Source of the DNA: UBA1275 sp002323515
GTDB lineage: Bacteria > Bacteroidota > Rhodothermia > Balneolales > Balneolaceae
Length of the DNA stretch: 64,000 nt
Assembly (NCBI GenBank): GCA_964007875.1
Contig: CAXGAH010000012.1
Coordinates: 5,239-69,238, forward strand
Direction: 5' to 3'
Part shown: piece by piece, positions 46,411 to 54,876 of the stretch
Layout: the number at the start of each line of letters is the position of its first letter
How positions within the stretch are numbered: position 1 is the stretch's first letter
Translations under genes and position numbers: made by a program
The notes under the pieces: model-generated
What the model saw: only the letters and a program-made list of their open reading frames with translations
The model's database searches: none
What the model was told of the DNA's origin: nothing

Positions 46411-47694
46411 TTAATAGAGTGGATATTGATCACACATCTCTTTAACCCGACCAGCCACCGTTTTGTGATTCGATTCACTCTCTGGATATTGTATTACTTG
46501 ATCGATCAGGTTTGCAATCTCAATGAACTCACTTTCTTTGAATCCTCGGGTGGTCATTGCGGGGGTCCCTATTCGTATACCAGAGGTTACAAAAGGACTT
46601 TCTGTATCAAAGGGAACCATATTCTTGTTCACAGTGATGGCTGCTAAACCTAGCGCTTCCTCGGCCACCTTGCCCGTTACATTTTTATTCCGTAAATCAA
46701 TTAATATGAGGTGATTGTCTGTTCCGCCACTTACAATAGTATATCCTAGCTCTAAAAATCGGTTTGCTAACGCTTTAGCATTGGCTTGAACCTGAGTTTG
46801 ATATTGTTTGAAATCGGGTTTAAGTGCTTCTTGAAAGGCGACGGCTTTAGCCGCAACCACATGCATAAGAGGGCCGCCTTGGGTACCTGGGAATACAGCA
46901 GAATCAAATAATTCTGACCAATTTTTTGTTCTTCCTGATTTGGCTGCAACGACGCCTAGAGTATTAGGGCCATCTTTACCCACTAAGATCATTCCACCCC
47001 GAGGTCCCCTCAGTGTTTTGTGGGTGGTGGTGGTAGCTACATGGGAATGAGGCAGGGGGTCGTTTAGGTTACCCGTCGCAATAAGTCCAGCAGTGTGGGC
47101 CATATCCATCCAAAGTAAAGCACCTACTTCATCCGCAATTGCACGGAATGTTTCATAATCATAATCTCTAGAGTAGGCAGAGGCTCCAATGGAAATGAGC
47201 TTAGGTTGAACTTTTTTTGCTTTGTCTCGGATTTTGTCATAGTTCAAAAGTCCAGTATGTTCATCCACCCCATAAAACTCGGGTTTAAAATAAATTCCTG
47301 AAAAATTTACTGGTGAACCATGGGTTAAATGTCCCCCGTGAGCTAAATCAAAACCCAATAAGGTTTCACCTGGCTTCATAAGCGCTAAGTACACCGCCGC
47401 ATTCGCCGAAGCTCCAGAATGAGGTTGTATATTCACCCAGTCAGCACTATATAATTTTTTAGCTCGATCTCTTGCCAAGTCTTCGATAACATCGGCAAAC
47501 TCACACCCACCATAGTATCGTTTTCCTGGATACCCTTCTGCATATTTATTGGTTAGTACACATCCATTTGCCTCCATAACTGCTTTAGAGGCAATATTTT
47601 CAGATGCAATAAGCTCTAGATTATCATTTTGGCGAGTGGTTTCTTTTTGCAATAAATCAAAGATAGCGGGGTCTTGAGATTGAATACTATTCAT
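46411..47694 (-). CDS. glyA: Serine hydroxymethyltransferase
   Basis: GlyA interconverts serine and glycine with tetrahydrofolate, feeding one-carbon metabolism. The 427-residue protein shows NKYAEGYPGKRYYGGCEFAD, VNIQPHSGASANAAVY, LDMAHTAG-like WMDMAHTAGL and the PLP lysine in TTTTHKTLRGPRGG. The C-terminal TSGIRIGTPAMTTRGF is present. Length is normal. It lies 17 bp after rpiB. Confidence 0.97.
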   Translation of the reverse strand: MNSIQSQDPAIFDLLQKETTRQNDNLELIASENIASKAVMEANGCVLTNKYAEGYPGKRYYGGCEFADVIEDLARDRAKKLYSADWVNIQPHSGASANAAVYLALMKPGETLLGFDLAHGGHLTHGSPVNFSGIYFKPEFYGVDEHTGLLNYDKIRDKAKKVQPKLISIGASAYSRDYDYETFRAIADEVGALLWMDMAHTAGLIATGNLNDPLPHSHVATTTTHKTLRGPRGGMILVGKDGPNTLGVVAAKSGRTKNWSELFDSAVFPGTQGGPLMHVVAAKAVAFQEALKPDFKQYQTQVQANAKALANRFLELGYTIVSGGTDNHLILIDLRNKNVTGKVAEEALGLAAITVNKNMVPFDTESPFVTSGIRIGTPAMTTRGFKESEFIEIANLIDQVIQYPESESNHKTVAGRVKEMCDQYPLY

Positions 47695-47711
47695 AGATGT
47701 TAGCTAATAAT

Positions 47712-48164
47712 TTATGAGTAAGATGAGGTTAGGCTAGAGATTTTTTGGACGCGATGTTCATGGCGCCCCCCTTCAAACGGTGTTTCTAACCAGCTTTTTA
47801 GAATATTTTTTAATATTTCAGGTTCGTTTTCTAAACTTCGCCCTGGCAGACATAATATGTTGGAGTTATTGTGCTGCCGAGTCAGGGCAGCGGTATGCGC
47901 ATCTTGGACCAATGCGGCTCTCACGCCGCTATACTTATTGGCCGTCATGCAGACTCCTTGACCACTGCCACAAATAAGAATGCCTAAATCAGCATCGCCC
48001 TGATCAATTTTTTGTGCTACTTGAACGGCGTATTCTGGGTAATCTACGGAATCTTCACTATGAGTGCCTAGGTCGTCTACATCAACGCGAAGAGCCTTTA
48101 ATATTTGCAGTACAACACATTTTGCTGCATATCCTGCATGGTCGCTTGCAATGGGGATTTTCAT
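47712..48164 (-). CDS. rpiB: Ribose-5-phosphate isomerase B
   Basis: RpiB interconverts ribose- and ribulose-5-phosphate. The 150-residue protein begins with IPIASDHAGYAAK and contains DYPEYA, GILICGSGQGVCMTANK with the catalytic Cys, and LTRQHNNSNILCLPGR. It is the first gene of the four-gene minus-strand unit. A 187-bp spacer to the divergent phosphatase gene (48165-48351) probably contains both promoters, although no clear boxes could be fixed. Confidence 0.94.
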   Translation of the reverse strand: MKIPIASDHAGYAAKCVVLQILKALRVDVDDLGTHSEDSVDYPEYAVQVAQKIDQGDADLGILICGSGQGVCMTANKYSGVRAALVQDAHTAALTRQHNNSNILCLPGRSLENEPEILKNILKSWLETPFEGGRHEHRVQKISSLTSSYS

Positions 48165-48351
48165 AAAAATAAGTAGTGTTATTGGGAGGAGTAAAAAGTA
48201 CGCTAAATATCTTTAAAAAAACGCTTAGTTTAAAGAAGAAACCCTAAATTATGAAGGAGCTTGTAAGCTTATGCCCCCCAATAAAGAGGCGGAAAAGAGG
48301 CTTTAAACTCATTCTATAGCCTAAAATACTATCACTTAACCAGTCATATCG

Positions 48352-49176
48352 ATGAAAAGTTTAACTGAAAAAAGCTACGAAACCGAACTCAGTGCCATTA
48401 AAACACTACTACCCGAATTGGATGAAATTATTCACAAGATCAGAGCCGATAATCAGTTCAAAATCGAGCGTAAAGCTAAAAATGACTTAGTAACCTCCGC
48501 GGATCTTGCCTCAGAGGCGTTCATAGTTAATCGGTTGAGTGAATTATTTCCGGATGATATGATTTGGGCCGAGGAAAATCATGCCCAGCCTGAGGAGTTA
48601 GATCAACGAATTTGGATTATAGATCCCATCGATGGCACGACCAATTTTTCACATGGCTTTGCGCCTTATTGTGTTTCCATCGCCTTTTGGGATCGAACGG
48701 AATTGGTGCTTGGGTTAGTCTATGAGTTGGCGCATAAACAATGTTTCTATGCTACAAAAGGGCAAGGTGCTTATTTGGATGGCACTGTACTTTCTGTCAG
48801 TCCTTGTACACAGCCCGAAGACTCTCTCATAGCTACAGGCTTTCCCTATATGGAATTCTCACGGGTTCATTCATTTTTGACTTTACTTAAGGTACTGTTT
48901 CAAGAAACTCATGGTGTTCGAAGAGCGGGGGCGGCTTCGTATGATTTATGTGCGGTTGCCGCTGGTTGGGTTGAAGGTTTCTTTGAAGAAGGCTTAAAGG
49001 CATGGGATGTAGCAGCCGGTGGGTTCATTGTTCAAGAAGCTGGGGGATATATTTGCGATTGGGAAGGCGGAGATCAGTGGCTTATCGGAAAGCAAATAAT
49101 TGCAGGGAATAAACCTATAAAAAAATATTTACTCGAACGCATACAGGGTATTTATCCAGGATTTGGTTCTACATAA
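48352..49176 (+). CDS. Inositol monophosphatase family protein
   Basis: A 274-residue Mg-dependent phosphatase. Metal-binding motifs are IWAEENH, WIIDPIDGTTNFSHG (signature 1) and KAWDVAAGGFIVQEAGG (signature 2). Substrates in the family include inositol-1-phosphate, PAP/CysQ-type nucleotides and histidinol phosphate; the sequence does not choose between them, though overall length and motif spacing look like SuhB-type enzymes. It is 39 bp upstream of aguB. Confidence 0.88.
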   Translation: MKSLTEKSYETELSAIKTLLPELDEIIHKIRADNQFKIERKAKNDLVTSADLASEAFIVNRLSELFPDDMIWAEENHAQPEELDQRIWIIDPIDGTTNFSHGFAPYCVSIAFWDRTELVLGLVYELAHKQCFYATKGQGAYLDGTVLSVSPCTQPEDSLIATGFPYMEFSRVHSFLTLLKVLFQETHGVRRAGAASYDLCAVAAGWVEGFFEEGLKAWDVAAGGFIVQEAGGYICDWEGGDQWLIGKQIIAGNKPIKKYLLERIQGIYPGFGST

Positions 49177-49215
49177 ATTATAGGATTAATTTTTTATGAT
49201 CCAGAGTTTAATTCT

Positions 49216-50121
49216 ATGTCTATGAGTCCCTCTATCCATTCAGAGCAAATCCGAGAAGCCACTTTTGCACTCATCCAAATGAGCTGCGGTACCGATCCAA
49301 ATGAAAACCGGGGAAAAGCGGTTGCCAAGATTCGAATGGCAGCAGAACAGGGAGCACAAGTGATGGTTCTGCAAGAGTTATTTGCCTCACAATATTTCTG
49401 CTTCACTGAAGATTATGATCATTTTGGCTTAGCAGAGACGATACCTGGTACATCGACTATAACCTTTTCTGAACTAGCAAAAGAACTAGGGGTGGTTATA
49501 GTGGCCTCTCTGTTCGAAAAACGGGCTCAAGGACTTTACCACAATACTGCGATTGTTATCGATGCCGATGGAGAGATGGTTGGAATGTACAGAAAAATGC
49601 ACATACCAGATGATCCTGGCTATTACGAGAAATTTTATTTTACTCCGGGAGATCTTGGTTACAAGGTTTTCCCCACGCGATTTGGCAGAATAGGAGTGCT
49701 TATTTGTTGGGACCAGTGGTTTCCAGAAGCGGCTCGATTAACAGTGTTAAAAGGCGCTGATGTGTTGGTGTACCCGACTGCCATTGGATGGGCTCATTCA
49801 CAAGATCCTGAAACCAACGATGAGCAGCATCAAGCTTGGCATACTATACAGCTTTCTCACGCTGTGGCTAATGGGATTCCCGTACTTTCAGTTAACCGAG
49901 TTGGGGTAGAAGGTGACATGCAGTTCTGGGGACAATCATTTGCATGCAATGCCTTTGGCAAGGTGCTTTGTCAAGCCTCTGAAGGCAAAGAAGAAGTTTT
50001 GATTCAACCCATTAATTATAGCCAATCGGATGCCTATAGAATTCATTGGCCATTTCTACGAGACCGTAGAATTGACAGTTATCACCCCATTACTAAGCGG
50101 TTTTTAGACGATGAATCCTGA
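49216..50121 (+). CDS. aguB: N-carbamoylputrescine amidase
   Basis: AguB hydrolyses N-carbamoylputrescine to putrescine. The 301-residue nitrilase-fold protein shows the Glu-Lys-Cys triad: E54 (LQELFASQYF), K127 (MYRKMHIPDDP) and C164 (LICWDQWFPEAAR). The IPDDPGYYEKFYFTPGD segment and YPTAIGW are family hallmarks that separate it from other nitrilases. It overlaps aguA by 11 nt, so the two-step agmatine pathway is encoded together. Confidence 0.95.
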   Translation: MSMSPSIHSEQIREATFALIQMSCGTDPNENRGKAVAKIRMAAEQGAQVMVLQELFASQYFCFTEDYDHFGLAETIPGTSTITFSELAKELGVVIVASLFEKRAQGLYHNTAIVIDADGEMVGMYRKMHIPDDPGYYEKFYFTPGDLGYKVFPTRFGRIGVLICWDQWFPEAARLTVLKGADVLVYPTAIGWAHSQDPETNDEQHQAWHTIQLSHAVANGIPVLSVNRVGVEGDMQFWGQSFACNAFGKVLCQASEGKEEVLIQPINYSQSDAYRIHWPFLRDRRIDSYHPITKRFLDDES

Positions 50122-51259
50122 ATTGAAAGCAGACCGACATTCAGCAGACTCCGATCAAATACCGTGTAATGTCTCTTCACATGTGTACTCATTTGACCAT
50201 GTAGATACTTCTGGGGTTAATGTCACTGAGATGGGATATCGTTTCCCAGGAGAATTTGAAGCTCATGTGGCAACGTGGTTAAGTTGGCCACACAATCCTA
50301 ACACTTGGCCGGGAATGTTGGACCGGATTATTCCCATTTATGCGGAATTCGCAGCAGGTCTTACCCATGAAGAACGAGTTCACATTAATGTTAATACTGT
50401 TAAAATGGCTGAATATGTTCGCGAATTAATTAAGCAGAAAGGAGGGGATTTAAGCAGTCTAGAGTTGCATCAATTCCCAACCAATGATGCTTGGTGTCGC
50501 GATCATGGGCCTTGTTTCTTGGTTCGAGATCAGGAAGTTGACTCGTTAATACTGCTGGATTGGGAATACAATGCATGGGGCCAAAAATATCCCCCTTTTG
50601 ATCTTGATAATGCAATTCCAGCACAGGTAGCGAATTTTTTAGCCATACCTAGTATCCGACCAGGTATTGTAATGGAAGGGGGTGCAATAGAAACCAACGG
50701 CCAGGGTGTTTTAATGACAACCAAGGCATGTTTACTGAACCCAAACCGTAATCCCAATCTAAATCAATCGCAGATTGAGGGATACTTAGAACGTTTTTAT
50801 GGTGCCAAGGAAATTTGGTGGCTAGGTTATGGTATTGTAGGGGATGATACAGACGGTCATATTGACGATATGACAAGATTTGTCTCACCCAATACCATTG
50901 TTAGTGCTGTAGAGAACAATAGTAAAGATGAAAACTATCAGGCATTACAAGAAAATTGGGAACGCCTCCATGGCTTCTACTTTGCCGATGGTTCTAAACC
51001 CGAACTTGTTGCGCTTCCAATGCCATCTCCAGTCGTCCATGAAGGGCAACGATTACCTGCTTCCTATGCAAACTTTTATATTAGCAATGATTCTGTTTGG
51101 GTTCCTATCTTTGATGTCCCTAATGATCAACAAGCTATAGGTATTTTACAGGAGTGTTTTACTAATAAAGTGGTACGAGGAATAAATGCACGTGAATTGG
51201 TTTGGGGACTTGGGGCCTTTCATTGTCTTAGTCAACAACAGCCTGTAAGTTCTTTTTAA
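50111..51259 (+). CDS. aguA: Agmatine deiminase
   Basis: AguA converts agmatine to N-carbamoylputrescine. The 382-residue protein has the five-blade fold motifs: TWLSWPHNPNTWPG, NDAWCRDHGPCF, MEGGAIETNGQG, DTDGHIDDMTRF with the catalytic His, and the catalytic C372 in FHCLSQQQP. The stretch before residue 38 looks poorly conserved, so translation might begin later, but the ATG at 50111 overlaps aguB in the usual manner. Together with aguB it makes putrescine from arginine-derived agmatine. Confidence 0.95.
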   Translation: MNPELKADRHSADSDQIPCNVSSHVYSFDHVDTSGVNVTEMGYRFPGEFEAHVATWLSWPHNPNTWPGMLDRIIPIYAEFAAGLTHEERVHINVNTVKMAEYVRELIKQKGGDLSSLELHQFPTNDAWCRDHGPCFLVRDQEVDSLILLDWEYNAWGQKYPPFDLDNAIPAQVANFLAIPSIRPGIVMEGGAIETNGQGVLMTTKACLLNPNRNPNLNQSQIEGYLERFYGAKEIWWLGYGIVGDDTDGHIDDMTRFVSPNTIVSAVENNSKDENYQALQENWERLHGFYFADGSKPELVALPMPSPVVHEGQRLPASYANFYISNDSVWVPIFDVPNDQQAIGILQECFTNKVVRGINARELVWGLGAFHCLSQQQPVSSF

Positions 51260-51325
51260 ACCAAAATATAGTCGTTACTCTGGGTTTAACGAGCTTTGTT
51301 TGAATGCTTGGGCCAATGGTACTGT

Positions 51326-52129
51326 TCATTTAATACGACGAACTGCAATCCGCTTGAATTCGACTTTATCCCCATGATCCTGGAGGGAAATGTGCCCGAT
51401 TCCTGCTTTGGCCCAATCAGCATCGTCATTCCACTTGCTTTGCAGTTTACGTTGGAGAAAATCGGCGCTTTTAAAATTATATTGGAGAACTAATTCATCG
51501 TTTAACCAGTGCTCGACTTCGTTATCAAGCACTCTTATTTCTGCCACATTCCATTGCCCTGCGGGTAGGTAAGGTGATGAATTGGGAGCATACATATCAT
51601 ACAAAGAGGCTACTTGACGATGAGGAAGTGATTCAGAGGGAGCTAATTCATTGTCCAATAATTGATATTCAGGTCCCGTTTCATAGTCATCTTCGTAGTC
51701 GATCCCTTGGATCACATGATACATGATACCGCTATTTCCACCAGGAGACATTCTGTAGTGGACTTCTAACTCAAAGTTATCGAAGAGGTCTCTACTCACA
51801 ATAGACTGACCAAATCCCGTATTTTTTTCAACAGCATCTCCTTGTTTTGAAACAGTGAGTATTCCATCGATAATTTCCCATTTTCCCGGTACAGCTTCCT
51901 GATTAAACCCAGTCCAGGCATCCATAGTTGAGTGGGTTTGCAAATCAAACAGTACGACCCAATCTGAGATAGATTCAATCATTATTTTTGGTTCTAAAGA
52001 GTTCTGAGTCTCATCAGCTACCTTGTCTTTAGATGTTTTGGGGGTGTTACTGCACCCATTAAAACCAAGCATCATAAGAACGCTTAAAAGCAATAAATAG
52101 TGGGGATTTTTTAACATATCCATCATCAT
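51326..52129 (-). CDS. DUF1080 (3-keto-disaccharide hydrolase-type) lipoprotein
   Basis: A 267-residue predicted lipoprotein (lipobox GFNGC near residue 25). The mature part is a concanavalin-like DUF1080 domain: WTGFNQEAVPGKWEIIDGILTV, YRMSPGGNSGIMYHV, GPEYQLLDN and the end KVEFKRIAVRRI. Some members hydrolyse 3-keto-glycosides; many are only known as domain. It is the last gene of the agcS-upp-lptC-ostA-like series, 9 bp after the previous stop, but has no clear functional link to it. Confidence 0.82.
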   Translation of the reverse strand: MMMDMLKNPHYLLLLSVLMMLGFNGCSNTPKTSKDKVADETQNSLEPKIMIESISDWVVLFDLQTHSTMDAWTGFNQEAVPGKWEIIDGILTVSKQGDAVEKNTGFGQSIVSRDLFDNFELEVHYRMSPGGNSGIMYHVIQGIDYEDDYETGPEYQLLDNELAPSESLPHRQVASLYDMYAPNSSPYLPAGQWNVAEIRVLDNEVEHWLNDELVLQYNFKSADFLQRKLQSKWNDDADWAKAGIGHISLQDHGDKVEFKRIAVRRIK

Positions 52130-52138
52130 ATCGATTGA

Positions 52139-53677
52139 TTATTTTGGATTAAAATTAACACTTTTTTTATCGTTTACATACTGTTGGAATCGAAGGGGTA
52201 AGATAAATACGGGTTGATTTGGCACGGCATCAAAACGATACTCCAAATCAATAGAAGGTTTAATAGGACGAACATTCGGACTCCAACGAAAGCCTTCCAG
52301 TCTCCGTAGAGAAAGGCTACTGTCTTCTTCAAAAACAAAGCCTTGAGAAGTATTAGCAGCTAATTCATCAATGTCATCCTTCACAAAACGTATATTCGCT
52401 AGAGGAGTGTTTAATTCAATTGCCCCATCGTTTTCATCCTCTTCATTTTGGGTAAAATAAAGAATGGTCACATTAGGTTCTAAAGTCATAGTATGAAGGC
52501 GTCCGTCTTTAAAACGAGTTATTACCGTATCGGCTTTTAGTTGATTAAAACGCCCAGATTTCTCTGCTCTAACAGTAACAAAGGCCTCATTAAGTAGGTA
52601 TAGTAGGCTTAGTTCATTACTATCGGTTTGGGCAATAATGGTTTTTGCATTTAGTTCGGTATTATCATACCAGGCGATGGGTTGGCCTGTTAAGGTGAAT
52701 TCTTCGATCTGGGAATCGTATTGTAAACTGTCCGAACGAGTAGAAAAGTTAGTGCTCCAGCTTTGACTCAGTGAGTCACTTTGGAATGTGAAGGTGCTAT
52801 CTTTATCGTACACCTTAATGATGGGAGCAAATACAAAGGTTGTATCAGATTTGGTATCGGTGTTGATTTCTGGAGTTGGATCATCTGGAGTATCATTAGC
52901 TGCAGATTCAATCGTTCGTATAACTGCATTTCCAATGAGTTGACGGAAGCCTGTTGAGTCTGCGTAGATTGAATCGGCCCGAATACGTTGCTGATTGCTA
53001 AGATTATCTATAAGTACATTACTGGATAAGTAACTCCTCTTTGATTTACGTGCGAGGGTCAAGAAGTCACTCTCCGCATATTCATCCTCGGTAAGCAGTT
53101 GTACATGCTCAATAAAGAGGGCACTATCTTGCTTTTCAAAATATGTTCCCTTGTTAGCCGTGAGTACTCCTGTGCTATCTACAAGCCTTATGCCATTAGT
53201 GAAGTAAGCAATTTTTTCTTCGAAATTATAATCTACTGATGTGCCAAATAGACGAGTATTCTCCTGCTCAATAATCACCCTGCCTCTTAAGAGGCTTCGT
53301 TCGTTTTTACTAAAATAGCGAAGCGAATCGGTCCAAATAATGGCATTTTCTGTTTCAATTTGAAGGTTACCAATCGCTAGTAATTCACTGCGATCTAAGT
53401 ACCGATAAGCTGTATCACATACCATGGCTAAACCATCTATGGTGAGACGTGCCTGAATTAAGCGTTGAACAGGCTCTTGTTCGTATATGGTTCGTTCGGC
53501 TGATTCGAAACGTAACAATTCAACAATATTTTGTGCCTGCAATGGACTGCTAACTATGCTAAACAACACCCCAATGCCACTCAGAAGTAAGAATAAATTC
53601 CTTTGACTATTAGCTAAAGCCGCCCAATAATTTGTTATTCGGCGATAGGCACGCTTAATCGATGACAACAGTACCAC
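52139..53677 (-). CDS. OstA/LptA-like organic-solvent-tolerance protein
   Basis: A 512-residue exported protein with a signal near residue 30-48 (LFSIVSSPLQAQ). The repeated short strands of the LptA/OstA beta-jellyroll are visible: TIYEQEPVQRLIQARLTIDG, LLAIGNLQIETENAIIWTDSLRY and GRVIIEQENTRLFGTSVDY, with many 'D-S-L-x-Y' repeats through the middle. The length is much greater than LptA (about 185) and shorter than LptD, so it is the large OstA_2 type common in this bacterial group. It overlaps lptC by 23 nt; with it, it should bridge lipopolysaccharide between the membranes. Confidence 0.8.
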   Translation of the reverse strand: MVLLSSIKRAYRRITNYWAALANSQRNLFLLLSGIGVLFSIVSSPLQAQNIVELLRFESAERTIYEQEPVQRLIQARLTIDGLAMVCDTAYRYLDRSELLAIGNLQIETENAIIWTDSLRYFSKNERSLLRGRVIIEQENTRLFGTSVDYNFEEKIAYFTNGIRLVDSTGVLTANKGTYFEKQDSALFIEHVQLLTEDEYAESDFLTLARKSKRSYLSSNVLIDNLSNQQRIRADSIYADSTGFRQLIGNAVIRTIESAANDTPDDPTPEINTDTKSDTTFVFAPIIKVYDKDSTFTFQSDSLSQSWSTNFSTRSDSLQYDSQIEEFTLTGQPIAWYDNTELNAKTIIAQTDSNELSLLYLLNEAFVTVRAEKSGRFNQLKADTVITRFKDGRLHTMTLEPNVTILYFTQNEEDENDGAIELNTPLANIRFVKDDIDELAANTSQGFVFEEDSSLSLRRLEGFRWSPNVRPIKPSIDLEYRFDAVPNQPVFILPLRFQQYVNDKKSVNFNPK

Positions 53678-54224
53678 CCCCTTCGTTTAAAGTGTACTCG
53701 CTTAAATTTGTATTTCCTTCAAAACCTAAAGCAGAAATACTATCTGGAGGAGCAATAAAGGTTACAAATAGGGGAGTGTTCATTCGATCCTGAAAACGCT
53801 GCCATTTTAGATAGTCAGATCTCAAGACTTTTTCCTCCGTTGTGTTAATTTCAACATTGTAATACATTTCAAATATTCCAACAGAGGACCTATACAGAGC
53901 ACTATCACAGGTTATAGTGCTCTGTAATTCGCCTGTTGCTTCGTCATAAATAGTAATTAAAATAGGACCTGAAATTTCAGTAAAGCTTTCCTCATTATTC
54001 TCTACAAATTTTGCATAACCAGCTTCTAAATCGAGTACTTTTCGACCCTCATCCATTAGATTTAGACGGAATCCCCAGCTTTCAGAAGAACCGATTTTAT
54101 TCGCTTGTAAGACCTGATCAATCTGTTGGGTATCAAATTCGGATAAATCCTGACAGGAAATTAGTGCAACACAAAAGGCGGTACAGAAAATGAATGCGAT
54201 ATGAGTAAGATGAAGTTTTTTCAT
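53655..54224 (-). CDS. lptC: LPS export protein LptC, lipoprotein form
   Basis: A 189-residue protein with a lipobox-like signal (CVALISC near residue 24) instead of a plain membrane anchor. The mature domain shows the LptC pattern: GFRLNLMDEGRKVLDLEAGYAKF, then ITIYDEATGELQSTITCDSALY and MYYNVEINTTEEKVLRSDYLKW, which alternate short strands on a jellyroll. Lipopolysaccharide would be handed to the OstA-like protein encoded next, with which it overlaps by 23 nt. Confidence 0.83.
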   Translation of the reverse strand: MKKLHLTHIAFIFCTAFCVALISCQDLSEFDTQQIDQVLQANKIGSSESWGFRLNLMDEGRKVLDLEAGYAKFVENNEESFTEISGPILITIYDEATGELQSTITCDSALYRSSVGIFEMYYNVEINTTEEKVLRSDYLKWQRFQDRMNTPLFVTFIAPPDSISALGFEGNTNLSEYTLNEGGGTVVID

Positions 54225-54233
54225 AACAAGTAG

Positions 54234-54875
54234 TTATGAAGGAGTAGTGCCAAAGTACCGATCTCCTGCATCACCGAGTCCAGGAAGGATGTACGCCTGT
54301 TCATTCAATTCACGATCGAGGTAGGTGGTAATTATAGGGACATCGGGATGTTTGTTATGCACCTTCTCAACACCTTCCGGGGCTGCAATTACACAAGTGA
54401 AAACAATATCATTTGCTCCGTTTTCCTTTAAGTAGCTAATAGCATGGGATGCACTACCGCCTGTGGCAAGCATAGGATCAACTACGATACATATTCCATG
54501 ATCTAGTGTTTCAGGTAAATTGTCGTAGTAATTAATGGGCTCATGTGTTTGGTGATCACGGTACACACCAATATGGCCTACTTTGGCATTGGGCACAAAG
54601 TGTAGGATTCCTTGAACCAAACTTAAGCCTGCTCTAAGTATGGGAACAACATGAACGGTTTTATCCAACTCCACCCCCGAAGTATGTTCCAGGGGTGTTT
54701 GAACCTGTACATCCTTGGTACTTACGTGCGAGAGTGCATGATATCCTAAAATACCCCCCAATTTATCCATTGCTTCTCTGAACGCTTGAACCCCTGAGTA
54801 TTGATCTCTGAGTTTGGTTATGTAGAGATGGACTAGGGGGTGTTCAATTACCTGCAGATACTTATTTCGAGGCAT
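54234..54875 (-). CDS. upp: Uracil phosphoribosyltransferase
   Basis: Upp makes UMP from uracil and PRPP. The 213-residue protein has YLQVIEHPLVHLYITKLRD, VPILRAGLSLVQGI and the PRPP-binding loop ICIVVDPMLATGGSASHAI, then ATYLDRELN-like YLDRELNEQAYILPGLGDAGDRYFGT. The ATG at 54875 is chosen as the standard family start, just 2 bases after the agcS stop; a longer frame begins inside agcS at 54935. It is spaced as part of an operon with agcS upstream and lptC 9 bp downstream. Confidence 0.95.
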   Translation of the reverse strand: MPRNKYLQVIEHPLVHLYITKLRDQYSGVQAFREAMDKLGGILGYHALSHVSTKDVQVQTPLEHTSGVELDKTVHVVPILRAGLSLVQGILHFVPNAKVGHIGVYRDHQTHEPINYYDNLPETLDHGICIVVDPMLATGGSASHAISYLKENGANDIVFTCVIAAPEGVEKVHNKHPDVPIITTYLDRELNEQAYILPGLGDAGDRYFGTTPS

Positions 54876-54876
54876 A

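Noticed and set aside
48261..48319. Short frame in the rpiB-phosphatase gap
   Set aside because: About 20 codons with no family resemblance and no clear ribosome-binding site; not supported as a gene.
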